Shown here: piece by piece, positions 1 through 12,200 of the stretch
Numbering within the stretch: position 1 is the first letter of the stretch
Layout: the number at the start of each line of letters is the position of its first letter
Source of the DNA: Clytia hemisphaerica
Lineage: Eukaryota; Cnidaria; Hydrozoa; Leptothecata; Clytiidae
Length of the DNA: 64,000 nt
Direction: 5' to 3'
Assembly (NCBI GenBank): GCA_902728285.1
Contig: CACVBU010000619.1
Span: 1,613,103-1,677,102, forward strand
The notes under the pieces: generated by a model
The model's input: only the letters and a program-made list of their open reading frames with translations
Database searches by the model: none
Told to the model about the DNA's origin: nothing
Program-made: the position numbers and the translations under genes

Positions 1-2157
1 GAAAAGGGAACGTACCTTAAGGGGATTAATTTTCATGAGGACTTATTTTCGCGAGGCAATTTTTTTTCAAAAAATTATTTAATTTTAAACTTGGTTCTCG
101 CCAAAAAAGTTGCCTTTTAAGGTATTTCCTATACCAATCAGAACAGAGAAAACACGGGGGTGTCATGAGATAAAGGAGACGTTCATAAGACATTTAATGT
201 TTTTTACAAGAAAAGAAAAGAAACAAAATCGCATTCAAAACAAATTTTTCATGGAAATTATCAATATGCAAAATTCTCTCAGAATATGTACCTATACAGT
301 AAATCAAGCAATATCAACCAGTAAAATATAACGAATGTTTATTTATAAAATGCGCAAAGATTTAATCTTCTTTGCAAGTTTTTTCTTGTTTCTTTAATCA
401 CGACTTGTTTGCCAAGAACTTTTTGCACCTTGTTGCATTGTGAACAAGTTAGATCCTGTGTTTTCTTCTTTTCGAAAAACTAAGCTTTGGAAAACACAAA
501 GTTTCACCTTTCTCGCCAGAGTTCCTTGGTTGTAATTACTTCAGATTACTTAGCTAAAATATCCAGCTTTTCGAGACTTTAGAAAACAGTGCTCGTGACC
601 ACGCATTAGCGATATTCATTTTAAGAAAAGGCTGTGCGCACCAGACAATCCGGTGTAGCCTGGTGCGCACTTTTGAAAATCCATTTCATGAATCCAAATA
701 AATAAAAGTATTCATCTAAAGTGAAGATTACATTTCAAAATAAAACAATTTCCAAACCAACCTAAAGTCAGCGTCTGCCAACTAAAAATTTCTCTGCGGG
801 GTCACTGGCAAGGAGTTACGACTTCAGACTTTAGATTCCAATTCTTGTATAGGCTGCAACTACACTGCCAAATGATCTGTACTACAAATACTTCCAAATG
901 GGTCCATAAGTTAAGAAAATGAAATTATCATCTAGCAAGGGGGTTTTGTTTTTAAAAACAAACTTCAAAATAAAATTGTTAATGAACTTGTTACTTAAAA
1001 TATCACTTACTTACATAATTTATTTATGATATAACACCCCTTTCTTAAATAAATGGACTCTTAGTCTTTTAAAGTCTTTTATGTTTGCCGCAAGAAGGGA
1101 GAAAAATTTAATTTGACCCCCGGTTTTTTCTCTCTTTTTCTAACTATTTCCCGCGTGTTAGTGTAGACACAACTTTAATCCGGGGAAATGAAGCGTTTTC
1201 ATTGGTCTTGGCAGAAATTAGTAAAAAACGAAAAATCCTAATTTTTGCTGACGTAATCAGAATTTTGAAAAAGTTTTTCTTTTAAAATATCGACTTTAGT
1301 AGGATACATCTTTGGTGAAAGTTTGAAGACAATTGGATAAACGATCCTTGAGAAATTCAATTTTTAGTTTTGATGACGTCATCGATTATGACGTAATAAT
1401 CAGTTTTGCGGTTTTTCGCGAAAATCAGCGAAAAAACAATTAGGTTACACATCAGGTTAGAAACTACATCATAGTACCCTTCATGTTCAGTCATTTGTTT
1501 GGTTGTTTTCTGCCGGCTAATGCGATTTAAAAATTATGGTAATTTTAAGACATGCCATAACTTACCCGAGCCATAGCGTCATATTAGCGTCATATCATAA
1601 AATATACCGAAAATCAATGAAAACCTTTCCTTTCTTAGCGACTCCAGAAGTCAGGCAACTTTCGTTGACGTCAAACCAAATGTTTCATTTTTCCATGAAC
1701 CCTTCAAACTTTTTTTCTATGTTTTATAAATATACAGAATTCTCCCTCCAAATTTCAGGTCTCTAGCTACATTAGAAAAAGAGATATGCAAAATTAAAAA
1801 GAACCATGACTGGGAAATATCTTTTTTTTCTTTTTTGACACATTTTTCGAATTTTTCCAAGCTATTTTCCTAACCTTTTTTTTACATTTTTAGTCAAATT
1901 TTTGACACTAAAATTTGAATATCTTTACAACCACTTATCCTCTAGAGGCCTATGACCCCTCATTTTCTTTCTTTTTCAAAGTTCTACAAGATAGGATAGG
2001 TTTTGAAAAAAAAATTAAAATTTGAAAAATCTTCTGGAGTTGCTATTCAAGTATTGATGTTCCACTGCCAGAGAAGTTTCTTCCCTCTTCTGCTTGGTAC
2101 ATTTCGCTTTTTTTTCGAGTAGTGGTTTCGGTATATGACTTTTGCACAGTCTGGTTC
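1..2157. other. Upstream AT-rich non-coding region, no gene seen
   Basis: No open frame here resembles a protein family; the short frames are low-complexity. The stretch has poly-T/poly-A runs and several cAMP-response-like TGACGT sites: TGACGTCAT at 1374-1382 and TGACGTAAT at 1249-1257 and 1389-1397. These could be regulatory or simply part of an old repeat. The NUP205 promoter and any 5' non-coding exon should lie in or before this region, but I cannot place them. Confidence 0.5.
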
Positions 2158-2165
2158 CCGGACCC

Positions 2166-2307
2166 AGGGCTCGAAATAACGGTCGGACATCGGACATTGT
2201 CCGACCCAAATAGCTTCATGTCCAATCCAAAAATCATAATTTTCAAGCTAAAGCAACCCTGATTGGACATTTTGTCCGACCCACTTGAAATCGTTATTTC
2301 GAGCCTT
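2166..2307. mobile_element. hAT-like MITE, about 142 bp
   Basis: Terminal inverted repeats AGGGCTCGAAATAACG (2166-2181) and CGTTATTTCGAGCCTT (2292-2307) match at 15 of 16 bases. CGGACCC flanks both sides (2159-2165 and 2309-2315); read as 8 bp, the flanks CCGGACCC and GCGGACCC differ at one base. Size, ends starting (C)AGGGCTC and duplication length fit a non-autonomous hAT element. It contains internal GTCGGACA/TGTCCGAC palindromes and no coding sequence. Confidence 0.75.
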
Positions 2308-2589
2308 GCGGACCCGCACAAGTTATGACTCTGGAAAAAAAAGCCCCAAACTTTTAAACATAGCATCTCCAGTATTTTACTATACTGGCTTATTTTCGAT
2401 GCCGCCTTATTTTCGATGCCGTAAAAAAGAGAAGCGCAAGGATGTTTTGTTGAATCTTGAATATGAACAGGGGAACAGGCTGCTAGTTGAACCAATCAAA
2501 GCAGCACAATTTCAAAACAAATGGACTAGGTTATCAACCCTAACCCTAACTGATAATAACCCAATTGGTAGCCAATCTGATACGTAACC

Positions 2590-3020
2590 CAGCCCTGTGA
2601 ATTCAGACAAAATCATATTGGCACATAAGTGCCGGCCAAAACCGGCCGATTTTGCCGACCTAGAGGTCATTTTAGGTCGGCAAAGCCGTCCTAAGTAGCT
2701 TGTTTAGGTCGGCAAAGACAATAAATTTCCTACAGTTAGTTTAACCATCCTTAATGATTGTGTTAATAAGTTTTATGTTTTATAATGAGAATGGAATGAG
2801 GCTCGATTATCATGTGTTATCAAATGATAACACAATTAGATTAACCTAACAAATAATATTTTTCCTCTTTTAGGTCGGCTTTGCCGACCCAAAACATTTC
2901 TTTTGTCGGCACGCCGACCTAGAGTGTAAATTACATCGGCAAATAAAAGCCGACTTCAGCTCAAGTTATGTCGGCTTTCAGGTCGGCATTGCCGAATGCC
3001 GACTTGGATTCACAGGGCTG
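2590..3020. mobile_element. hAT-like MITE with GGTCGGCA palindromes, 431 bp
   Basis: Perfect 13-bp terminal inverted repeats CAGCCCTGTGAAT (2590-2602) and ATTCACAGGGCTG (3008-3020) are flanked directly by the 7-bp direct repeat CGTAACC (2583-2589 and 3021-3027). Inside are many copies of GGTCGGCA and its complement TGCCGACC, giving a strongly self-complementary sequence. No ORF. It lies about 135 bp before the first NUP205 coding exon found. Family call (hAT-like) rests on the CAG-type ends only. Confidence 0.75.
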
Positions 3021-3155
3021 CGTAACCACATCCAAAACACACCCATACCCAACCCTACCAGGGTGACTTTTTGTATATCTGATGAAATTTACAAAAAGCT
3101 TTCAAGAAACATTTTTTATTCATTTTTGCCTAATAAGTATTTCATTTTATTTTAG

Positions 3156-3292
3156 GCATGTGGATTCCTTTTAAAGATATCCTTTCAATCATTGAAACTG
3201 CTATAGTTCATCGGAAAAGTGAGGTTTATGCTGAATTAGATGAAATTCTTACAAAACACCGAGCAGTCTTTGTGAATTTGCTGAAAAACCCT
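3156..3292 (+). CDS. NUP205: NUP205 exon 1 (first coding exon found), aa 1-45
   Basis: Preceded by a good acceptor (TTTATTTTAG at 3146-3155) and followed by GTAAGA. It encodes MWIPFKDILSIIE through LLKNP, aligning with the LWGPYKDIW start of vertebrate NUP205. The acceptor means an upstream exon exists. That exon may be purely 5' UTR, with ATG at 3158 as start, or it may add about 12 residues, as vertebrate proteins have, with GC at 3156-3157 completing a codon. Confidence 0.85.
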
Positions 3293-6200
3293 GTAAGAAT
3301 ATTTACAATTGTATTTCTAATTCTAGAAAACTAAAACGGCTTTCTGTGTTTCTTGTTAATTTACAAAATCTGATTGTTTATTTTGTTTATTTATTTAGGG
3401 CAAAAATACAGCACAACGTGAACAAGTCAAAAAGTCGTCCACTGTTGGTTTGAAATTAAATGAAGAAAGCAACTCTATCACATTAAAAGAATCAACAATA
3501 CACGATGTTCTTTTGCTCAGCAATGCTCTGAATTTAAATGAATTTTCATGCGTGGAGTTAATACTTGCAGCTGAGCTTCAATCTCCAAATTTCCCAGGTA
3601 TTTCTTTTAGAAATGACAGTGCTGCAAATAGCGGTCGGTGACGTGTTATTACTGTCATTTTGTAGTTTCTACCAATCATTCTGTTCACTTTGTTTGGTTA
3701 AAATTCAAAGCTATGAGCTTACAGGCTTCTTTCGTAATTATTAATCACATTAATTACATTTCTTTAGTCCCTTTTTTTGAATTAAACTAAGTGTTCAACC
3801 AATCTTAGTATAGGGTCATTTCAGCTTGCTACGCACAGGGGGGGGGGTCAGTACTAAGTTGTGGGGGCCAGTGCCGGGTGGTGGTCTGATAAGGTAAGTA
3901 AAAAACAACTTAGTATATGGTATTAAGTGGTGGTCCTAATTGAAAAAAACATTATTGCAACTTTGTATCAAGGGACTAAATGGGTCTCAATACCAAATAT
4001 GAGGCACCAAGCACTCAAAATCCTGAAAAATCACAAACAAATTATTTTTATAGGCAGTCTATATTTCTTACCATTCTTATTAGGATGTTTATGAAGTTTA
4101 TTGTTTATTAAACTTTTGTTTTTTGTTTTCTTCTTGGTGTTATCATAGTGCAACACATCCTCACACTTATTTCTACCATATGTGTAGATATGTAAAAATC
4201 GTAAATCTACCATATATGTGTAGATATTAGAACCTGTAAATCTACTAATGTGTAGATATTGTAAATCTACCATATACGTGTAGATACGGTAAATGCTCTA
4301 ACATAAAGACTTATGCGCATGCATAATTTATAAACCACACACAGTTAATTCCCGTGATAAACTATGAGGAATGAATCGCTAGGGGTGGTACAGTCACTTT
4401 CGGTCAGGGTTGTGGACAGCAAAATATTTCGTTTCGTTCTTTGATAGTTAGGGTTAGAGTTAGGGTTTGAAATATGCCGTTCTTTGATAGTTCGTTCTTT
4501 GATAGTTAGGGTTAAGGTTTTTCGTTCTTTTTGTCGCTTTTTAATAGTTATTTGTCATTCTTTTTAGATTGTCTGGATAGTATTTATACCTTAACTACTA
4601 ATATGGTAGATTTATGGATTTTTACCTATCTGCACATGGTAGATTTACAATATCTACACATATAGTAGATTTACTGATTCTAATATCTACACATATGGTA
4701 GATTTACGATTTTTACATATCTACACATATGGTAGAAATAAGTGCGAGATTGGCCTGCATAGTAGGCCTGATTGTTGTAATTATCGTGCAAATTTGGAAC
4801 AAAGCACCAAATTTGGACCAGACATGCCTAATACCCTGTGGATTGATATTAGAAGAGCGGCCCAGAAAAATTTTAAGGGTAGCCCTTATTTCTGGACCCC
4901 TTTATTGTAAACCTAGGGTAAAGCCCAAGAGCTCATTTTTTATGGAAATTTCAAACTCATTTTAGGCCAAAACCAATTATAGTACAGGGTACTTAACGGT
5001 GGTGTGTCATTTCTCAATGGTGATATCAAGATTGTACTGGGTACTAAGGGGTGGTATACCTATTTTAAGGGGTAAATTCAACTTAGTACCAGGGTACTAA
5101 GTGGTGGTGGTCTCAGATAAATTTCAAAAAACAAAAGTACAACTTTTCGGCACTGGTCCAGTACCACAACTTGGTACCCCCCCTGCTACGCACGAAAAAT
5201 TACTGGCCAAATGAGATTTCCTTATTTGCAGCACTGAATGAAGTAAAAATTAAGTTGATTTGAGTAATTTCATATTATAAATCAGACAGTAGAAAAGTTG
5301 TGTTTAAAGATAAAGGCAATGATTTCACTATAATGGTCAAAGAAACTTTTCTCATTGACTATATTTTTTATTTGTTTTTCTAATCATTTGATTCTAATTT
5401 CAGGAATATCTGATCCTGCCATTTGTGCTTTACTTTATCATGATGGTCGACGTAGTATCTTAGCAGCACTCAAATTATTATTAACTGCTAGACCTGGTGT
5501 AACATGGACTTTGGAATTAGATGACAGAATTCTGGAACTTGTCACAAAGTTTACTGAAAATGTTATTTCTAATGGTAATTTTGTTACTTAAGTTGTTATC
5601 TCCTCTTACATTACCAGTGACTTAAAAGGTTAGTTTGAAAGATACACACTTTGGACCGACACTAAAGGTATCAAGGTACTCTGTATTTATTAAATTACAA
5701 CGCGCTTGGTTTATTGCAATTTCTTTTTGTATTTATATTTCTCAACAGGTATTGTCTCAGTGATACTAAACCTCATGAAAGACTTGAGTCTACCAGAAGA
5801 ATTGAAGAAGCTAGAAGATGCTCATGCACTATCTGACGGAAAACATAAAAATATGATCACAGAACTTATCACCGAACAGCAATTACTACTAGGAGATTGT
5901 TTATTTGCAACTGCATGTCAGCATCCTTTAGATAAAAGTGATTGTGAAAAACTGTTCAACCACTTGAAACTTATTGCACCAAACACTGCCGATGGATCAT
6001 TGGATGCAGTCACAATGAGAGTTTTGTTTTCCTTGTTGGCTAATTTTAATTGTGATATTCTGGATTTGGCTGTGGAGAATATTGAAGATACACAATGTAA
6101 GATCCTTCTCAATCTTGTTTATATCAAAGGTTTTGTTTTGAATGAAAGGTCCGATGATATGCTGATATAGTAAAAACAAATGCGAGAAGATTAGAAAAAG

Positions 6201-9200
6201 GTTTTGAAAAAATGAAAATACATTGAATAAAAAATCGTTCCTCAAACATAGAGATTTTTACTGATACTCTTTCGAATGTTTTTATGTTTATAATAGATAG
6301 AACGTTTTCTATCTTATAATCAAAACATTCGTTTAAAAAAATTTGTTCGAAATCATCTTTACTATTTTTTTGTTTACAAGAGCAATAGAATGTGAGCTCA
6401 CATCTCGAAACAACTTTCGATCTTTCACTTGTTTGCAGGATAACGTTGCGTAAAAAAGTAGCTTTAATTTATCTGACTCAGCATGAAGACACCGCCTAAA
6501 ATAAGCTTCCCATAGAAAACCTTTAAGGGCTCGATTTTTCTCTTTAGCTAGCTTTTGAAATTTAGCTATTGAGAATATGCGACTACATGAATGAATCAAA
6601 AGGGGTATCAGTTATTGAAGCATTATCTGTTATTTTTTCATTTATCAATTATTTTATCCTCACTCATAGATCAACAATTACCATATTTCAAAGACAAAAT
6701 TTATTTTACCTCAATGCACAAAACTTTACTCAGACCTGACGATAATCTTTGGCAAACTAGTGGCATAAAAGAAACAATCAAATTCTGCTGGTCAATATTT
6801 TTACGTACATGCTCCACACACCCGGATTTGTCAGATTTTGAAGAGATTTTTGAAGATGACGAAGAGATCATGAGTTCTGTGGTGGCTAATGGAGTCTTCC
6901 ATTTTCTACGTAAAAGTGTCCTAGAAAGCAGTAAATTCTATAGTGAGGTGGGCTTTTTTTCTTTCTTAATCAGTTAATAAAGTGCTTCCAGTTCCACGTA
7001 ATATGTAACCTTGTATTTTAAATGAGAATTTTTTGAATCTTTAGATTTACCAAGAGCTCTTTTTACATATTTTTCAAACAAAAGGTGAACTGTTTTTTGG
7101 AGGATAATCTTTGAAAACTACTTTTCATGTATTTTTTTTTGAAATATTTATGTATTTCAAGAAAATGATAGAATTTCTGTCCAGCTTTCTTTTATTAGGA
7201 GATTGGATGACAGTGCAGGTCTACTATGCATTTCGTCCTAATTGGGGCTTATCACTGTATAGCTGCACCCTGGTTGTAGTTCGAATTGCACAGTATATTT
7301 CATTGCCACCAAACTAATTGTGGTGCAGACAGAAAGAAGAAGTGGACAGAAGGAAAATTTCCAGGAACTCTCCAAGTCTATCTGTCCTTTTCATTTTCAG
7401 GAATATTTTGTGAAGATCATGCATTCATTCATCACATCATTGATTGTCAAATTCCCTATGAAGGTATTTTGATTTCTTGCCAATAGAAAAAAAAAATTTA
7501 AATGCTGTCTCTTTATCCTTTTACTTATAGGCTTGAACTTCTCGAGGTTTTGAATCATAGACTTTTTGGTATTTTTGTATGATTGTAGTAGTTTTTTTTC
7601 ATACATACAATATGTCTATGGCTCTATAATAGTTTTAATCATCTTCAACCATTCTTTTTTAAGATCAAAGATTGGAGAAATAGTGGAGACGAGAATGCAA
7701 GGATTGTGGAAGCACACCTTTTTGAAGGAATGGAACCACCACGAGGTTTATCACATGACTTCAAAGATTTTATGGACCTTGTAAGTCAAATTAATTGTGA
7801 ATTCAGCTCTAATGCTCATTGTCTGACCAGTGATATTTGGTTTGCCCTCTTTTTCCTTTCAATTCATGAATTGATTCAAAGAAAATCTTAAATTTTCAAG
7901 CTCCGACTTGTTTAATCTTATCTATTTGAAGGGACCTCATATTTCCCTTATCCACACACCTTATAAGAATTGGACTAATTGATTCTTTGACTATGTCCCA
8001 AATTTTCTTTTTTAGATAAGTTCTCTTTACAAGAGAGACACTCACGGATTGCATTTGAACTGTGAATATTGGATACCGCCAGAGCCTTTGGGTGGAGCAT
8101 TTTCACCTCACCCTGTTAGAAAGCAGCAACAAGCACTTGACCAAAAGAAGGTAGGTTGTTTTGATTGTTTTCACTATTATGTTTACTAAACACGTGCAAT
8201 AGTTAAACCTAAGTGATCTGTTTTCACCCCATTCTGAAGTCATACGGTTGCAAATAATAGCCTTTACCCGAACTCAAATTATTTGATCTTCTGTGGAGGA
8301 ATGCAGAAAGATTTGACTTTTAGTAGGTGGAACCAACCCAGAAGGATAAAAAGTCATGTTGACGACCATTTGAAATAGCTAACTTTGTAACCGCCATTGT
8401 TATTCTAGGGTAATTATTTCGGATTACATGTGTCTCTCTCATTGGATACAGTAGATTATTTTGAAATTTTAAACATTTCGACCGTGGTTTTTTCCTCTTC
8501 AGCTTATGTTGAATAAATTCGTCAGATTGGCGGGCGACATTTTGATGCAAACACTGTACGTTTCCTACCTAAACATGTTGGCATCCCTTTCCAACAACGA
8601 GCAAGCTGCCACATATTGTTTTCGTTTGTTGTCACGCAACGAGAGGACTGGAAACTTGTCGTTGTCATGGGATCACTTTTTCAATTCTCTCAAACAATAT
8701 TACATGAGTTTACGGAGTACACCAGATGCCCCAGGTTTGTACTACACCTTCTCATTTTGGAAATATTATTACAAGAACTTGTTCCTACCTGCAGTTCTTT
8801 CTCTCCCTTTTTGACTTGCATGGCAAATAGAGAATGGTTCGAGTTACGGAGAATATTTTACACGACTTAGTTTAAATTACAGAAAAAATAGAATAAGAGA
8901 GGTTCGAATCAGAGTATATGAACTTATGAAGTTATTTGAAAAGCCTGATTAGAAATTTTTTTCAGTTGAAAATTTTAAACGACACATCTTCTAGGATTTC
9001 CTTGATCGAGGGTTTATGGTTACAAAATCGGCTAAAAAACGTTTTTTTGGACTTCGGATCATTAATATTTTCTGATTTTTTGCATGAAAGTAGGGTACCA
9101 TCATAGGTAAAAGATGGCTCAAGCAGATTTTTGCAAAAAAAATTTGTTGGCTCAAAAAACGCATGTTTATCTATAAGAATCACTATTAATAAGCATACAT

Positions 9201-12200
9201 CAATGTTCTTAGTCAAATTACTCAATTTTTTTTTGCTTATGAGGGCTTACTTTTGAAGAATATGTGTGTTTAGACATGAAATTTTGGTTGCTTGGCGTGT
9301 TTTCATAGAAAAACTGGCCAAATTCGATATTTATTTATAAGCACGTTATCAATAATTAGGTATTAGCTTTTCTCGAGATTGGTTTTTTCATTCTTTATGA
9401 TTTTTTGCACAAAGATACATAATTATAAGCCCTCGAATGTGACGGAGCTCGATTTTTGAAAAAAAAAATTTTGGGTAAATTTCAGCTAAAAACGGCTAAA
9501 AAAAGGTTTTTTTGGACTTTGTGAAATATTGGATCATTTTTTTTTTGCATGAAAGTAGGTAAAAGATGGCTCAAGCAGATTTTTGTTAAAAAAGAATTTT
9601 TCAGCTAAAAAAAACGCATCTTTATCTATAAGAATCACTATTAATAAGCATACATCAATGTTATTAGCCAAATTACTCAATTTTTTGATTAGATAGATGT
9701 TTTTTTGCTCACGAAGTCTTGAATATGAAAGCATATTTCAAGAGCATGAAATTTTGGTTTCTAAACGTTTTTATAAGAAACAAACGACTAATTTTAATAG
9801 ATCGTCACTATTTGTGTTCTGAATGATGCAAAACCAGGTAGGTCCATAAAAGTATCACTTGTTCCATTTCAGATCATCGTTTACACATGCACAGACACCA
9901 GGAAATTTCACCAGAAGAGTTGGAAGGACTCGAAAGTGTGTTAAGCTTGATCAAATGTGTTGCTGAAAATGTAAGATACTACTACCATTTTCAAAGTCAA
10001 TTTATGAGTAAACGATTTACTTGTCTAGTAAAGTGATTATAGTCATAAAGACTAAACTAAAAAAATATTATACAAGGTGTTTAACCCTTCAGACCCGAAT
10101 GACGTCCATGAACGTCCAAAATGTGCTCATATACCGAGTCTCAGACTTAAGGCCATAGCTCCTGACCACTTGATTCGAAATGGCATAAACCGAATGCTTT
10201 TAGAAAGAGTATAGAAATACCTTTCCAATTCTACCAAAACCATTGTCTAACTCTCAAGATACAAGCTTTGACGCTACTTTAAAGTTTTGGGTTTCAAAAA
10301 AAAGTTTTAAATTTTGAGATTTTTCCAAAAAATGTCGCGCGCTGGAAAGGTTAAGTTGAGGTATAAACTTTATAAACACTTTTTATTTTCCAAGAAGTGT
10401 TTAAATGTTTAGTGGTATTTCACTTAACATATAGCCTGGTAAGGCATTGTTTCTTAATCACTTTTGGTTTGAAATTGTTTTTGTGTGTTACCGTTCCCTT
10501 CTTACTTACAGAATGAAAGTGTACGAATTGCATTTTGTGAGAATCAATCATGGCTTCCTGTTGCTTCTTTACTTGGGTTGGTGTGTTGTTCTGTACCACC
10601 CAGTCTTAAAGGACTTCTGTTGGAAACGCTTGCTGCATTTGCCAAATCACCGGAAGTTGCTGTTTCCCTATGGCATTCCCTAGAAGCTGCTCAGGTATTA
10701 GCCAATTTCTTTCTTTTTAAGAAATACAATATTTTTACGTTTGCTATTCTTCAAGATCAAATGCAAAACTGTCAGTACAAAATGTCTGGGATTTGTAAAA
10801 ACATTTTCTTGGTGATTCTTGACTATTCTGTTTATAGGTTTTACAAACTATCGAAACAAACGGTCCAAAATCTGGAATAGCTGTCGAACTCCTCGAAATC
10901 GAATCACGTAACGAAGCATACCCACAAACTCTTGGTTTCACAAAACTTGTTGATATTTTGACCGATATTGCAGTACCAGCAACCCTTGGAGCGGGCTCCC
11001 GAATCCCTGGCTTTCATCCGTATCTGACGTTCTTAACGGAGAATGTCTTCTTGACTTTCAAAACGAGAGCTTATCAAGACACACGTGAAAAGGTAATTCG
11101 ATTTTTTTGTGTAAAAACTAACTAACTGTTACAACACGTGAAAAATGGCTGAAAATATTTATTCTTAGAATTTTTAAAACTGATTTTGTTCATTGCGTTC
11201 GGCTTTTCCCAAAGGCCGTCACAAGCCTGAGATTTTTCTCGTTTGAACATCATTACTATTTACGCAAACACTTTGGATAGGGTTGTGTTCATTTCTTGAA
11301 CAGCCTATATAAAAATCATCGTTTTCGAATTTGATAGATATTTCAAGCGGTATTTCACATTTAATGTAAAAGTCTGAAGAAGCCCTCAATGACCTGCATT
11401 TTAAAAATTGTTAAATGGTACCTGGCAGCCAACCTCGTCATTCTTTTAGGAATTTCGAAGAAAAATAATTGAAAAAGAAATGCTTTTTTTCGTTATAGTG
11501 GCGTGTAGGTTCGCAAGTTTTGAAAATTTTGTTGAAGATCTTGAAAGAATACAACCCACAACCTGATCATTTTACTGAACGATTCGTAGAAGTTCAAGGT
11601 AGGATCCGTTTTACATTTTTCACACTTATCGGCCAAAACGTTTTGAGATGGGTCAATGCTCGAGTGTTAAGGGGCATTAAAAGTAACCGTCACTAAGAAA
11701 TTAGGCGATTTAACTTGAACCCAACCTTCTTTTAATCTGTTGCGGTGACAGATGAATTTCCATTTTATGTTTGTATCGCAGACAACAGTTTTTCTTAAAA
11801 TTACAAGCTTCAATAGAAATAATTATTGGAAATGTCTATTATCGGAAATAATATTTCCGACCGAAAATAGACATTTCTTGTATAATTCAATTCCATTCCT
11901 TTATTTCTCAAGGTATCAATTTGGGAAAAGCGTCGAAACCATCTGGATTCCAGTTAATGTTGTGTCTATTGAACGATACCCCTGTCTTCAGGATGCTACT
12001 GTCAGTCATCGATGATGTGGCTCAACAACTCGAACGTTTTGTCATCAATGAAGGTCAGTTAAGTTGCATAATGTTTAAGACTCACTGTACTTGACACGCG
12101 GCGCTCTTAAGATCCGGGCCCACCCAGTACACAGAACTGTATAAAGATTCGGGCGATTTTATACGATCTCATACTTAATATGTTGTTAATGACTTTTATA

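Noticed and set aside
2043..2495. 150-residue - strand frame
   Set aside because: It runs through the hAT-like MITE, has no domain character, and its composition is that of chance sequence.
2529..2545. CCCTAACCCTAA telomere-like sequence
   Set aside because: Only two units in an interior location; insufficient for an interstitial telomere.
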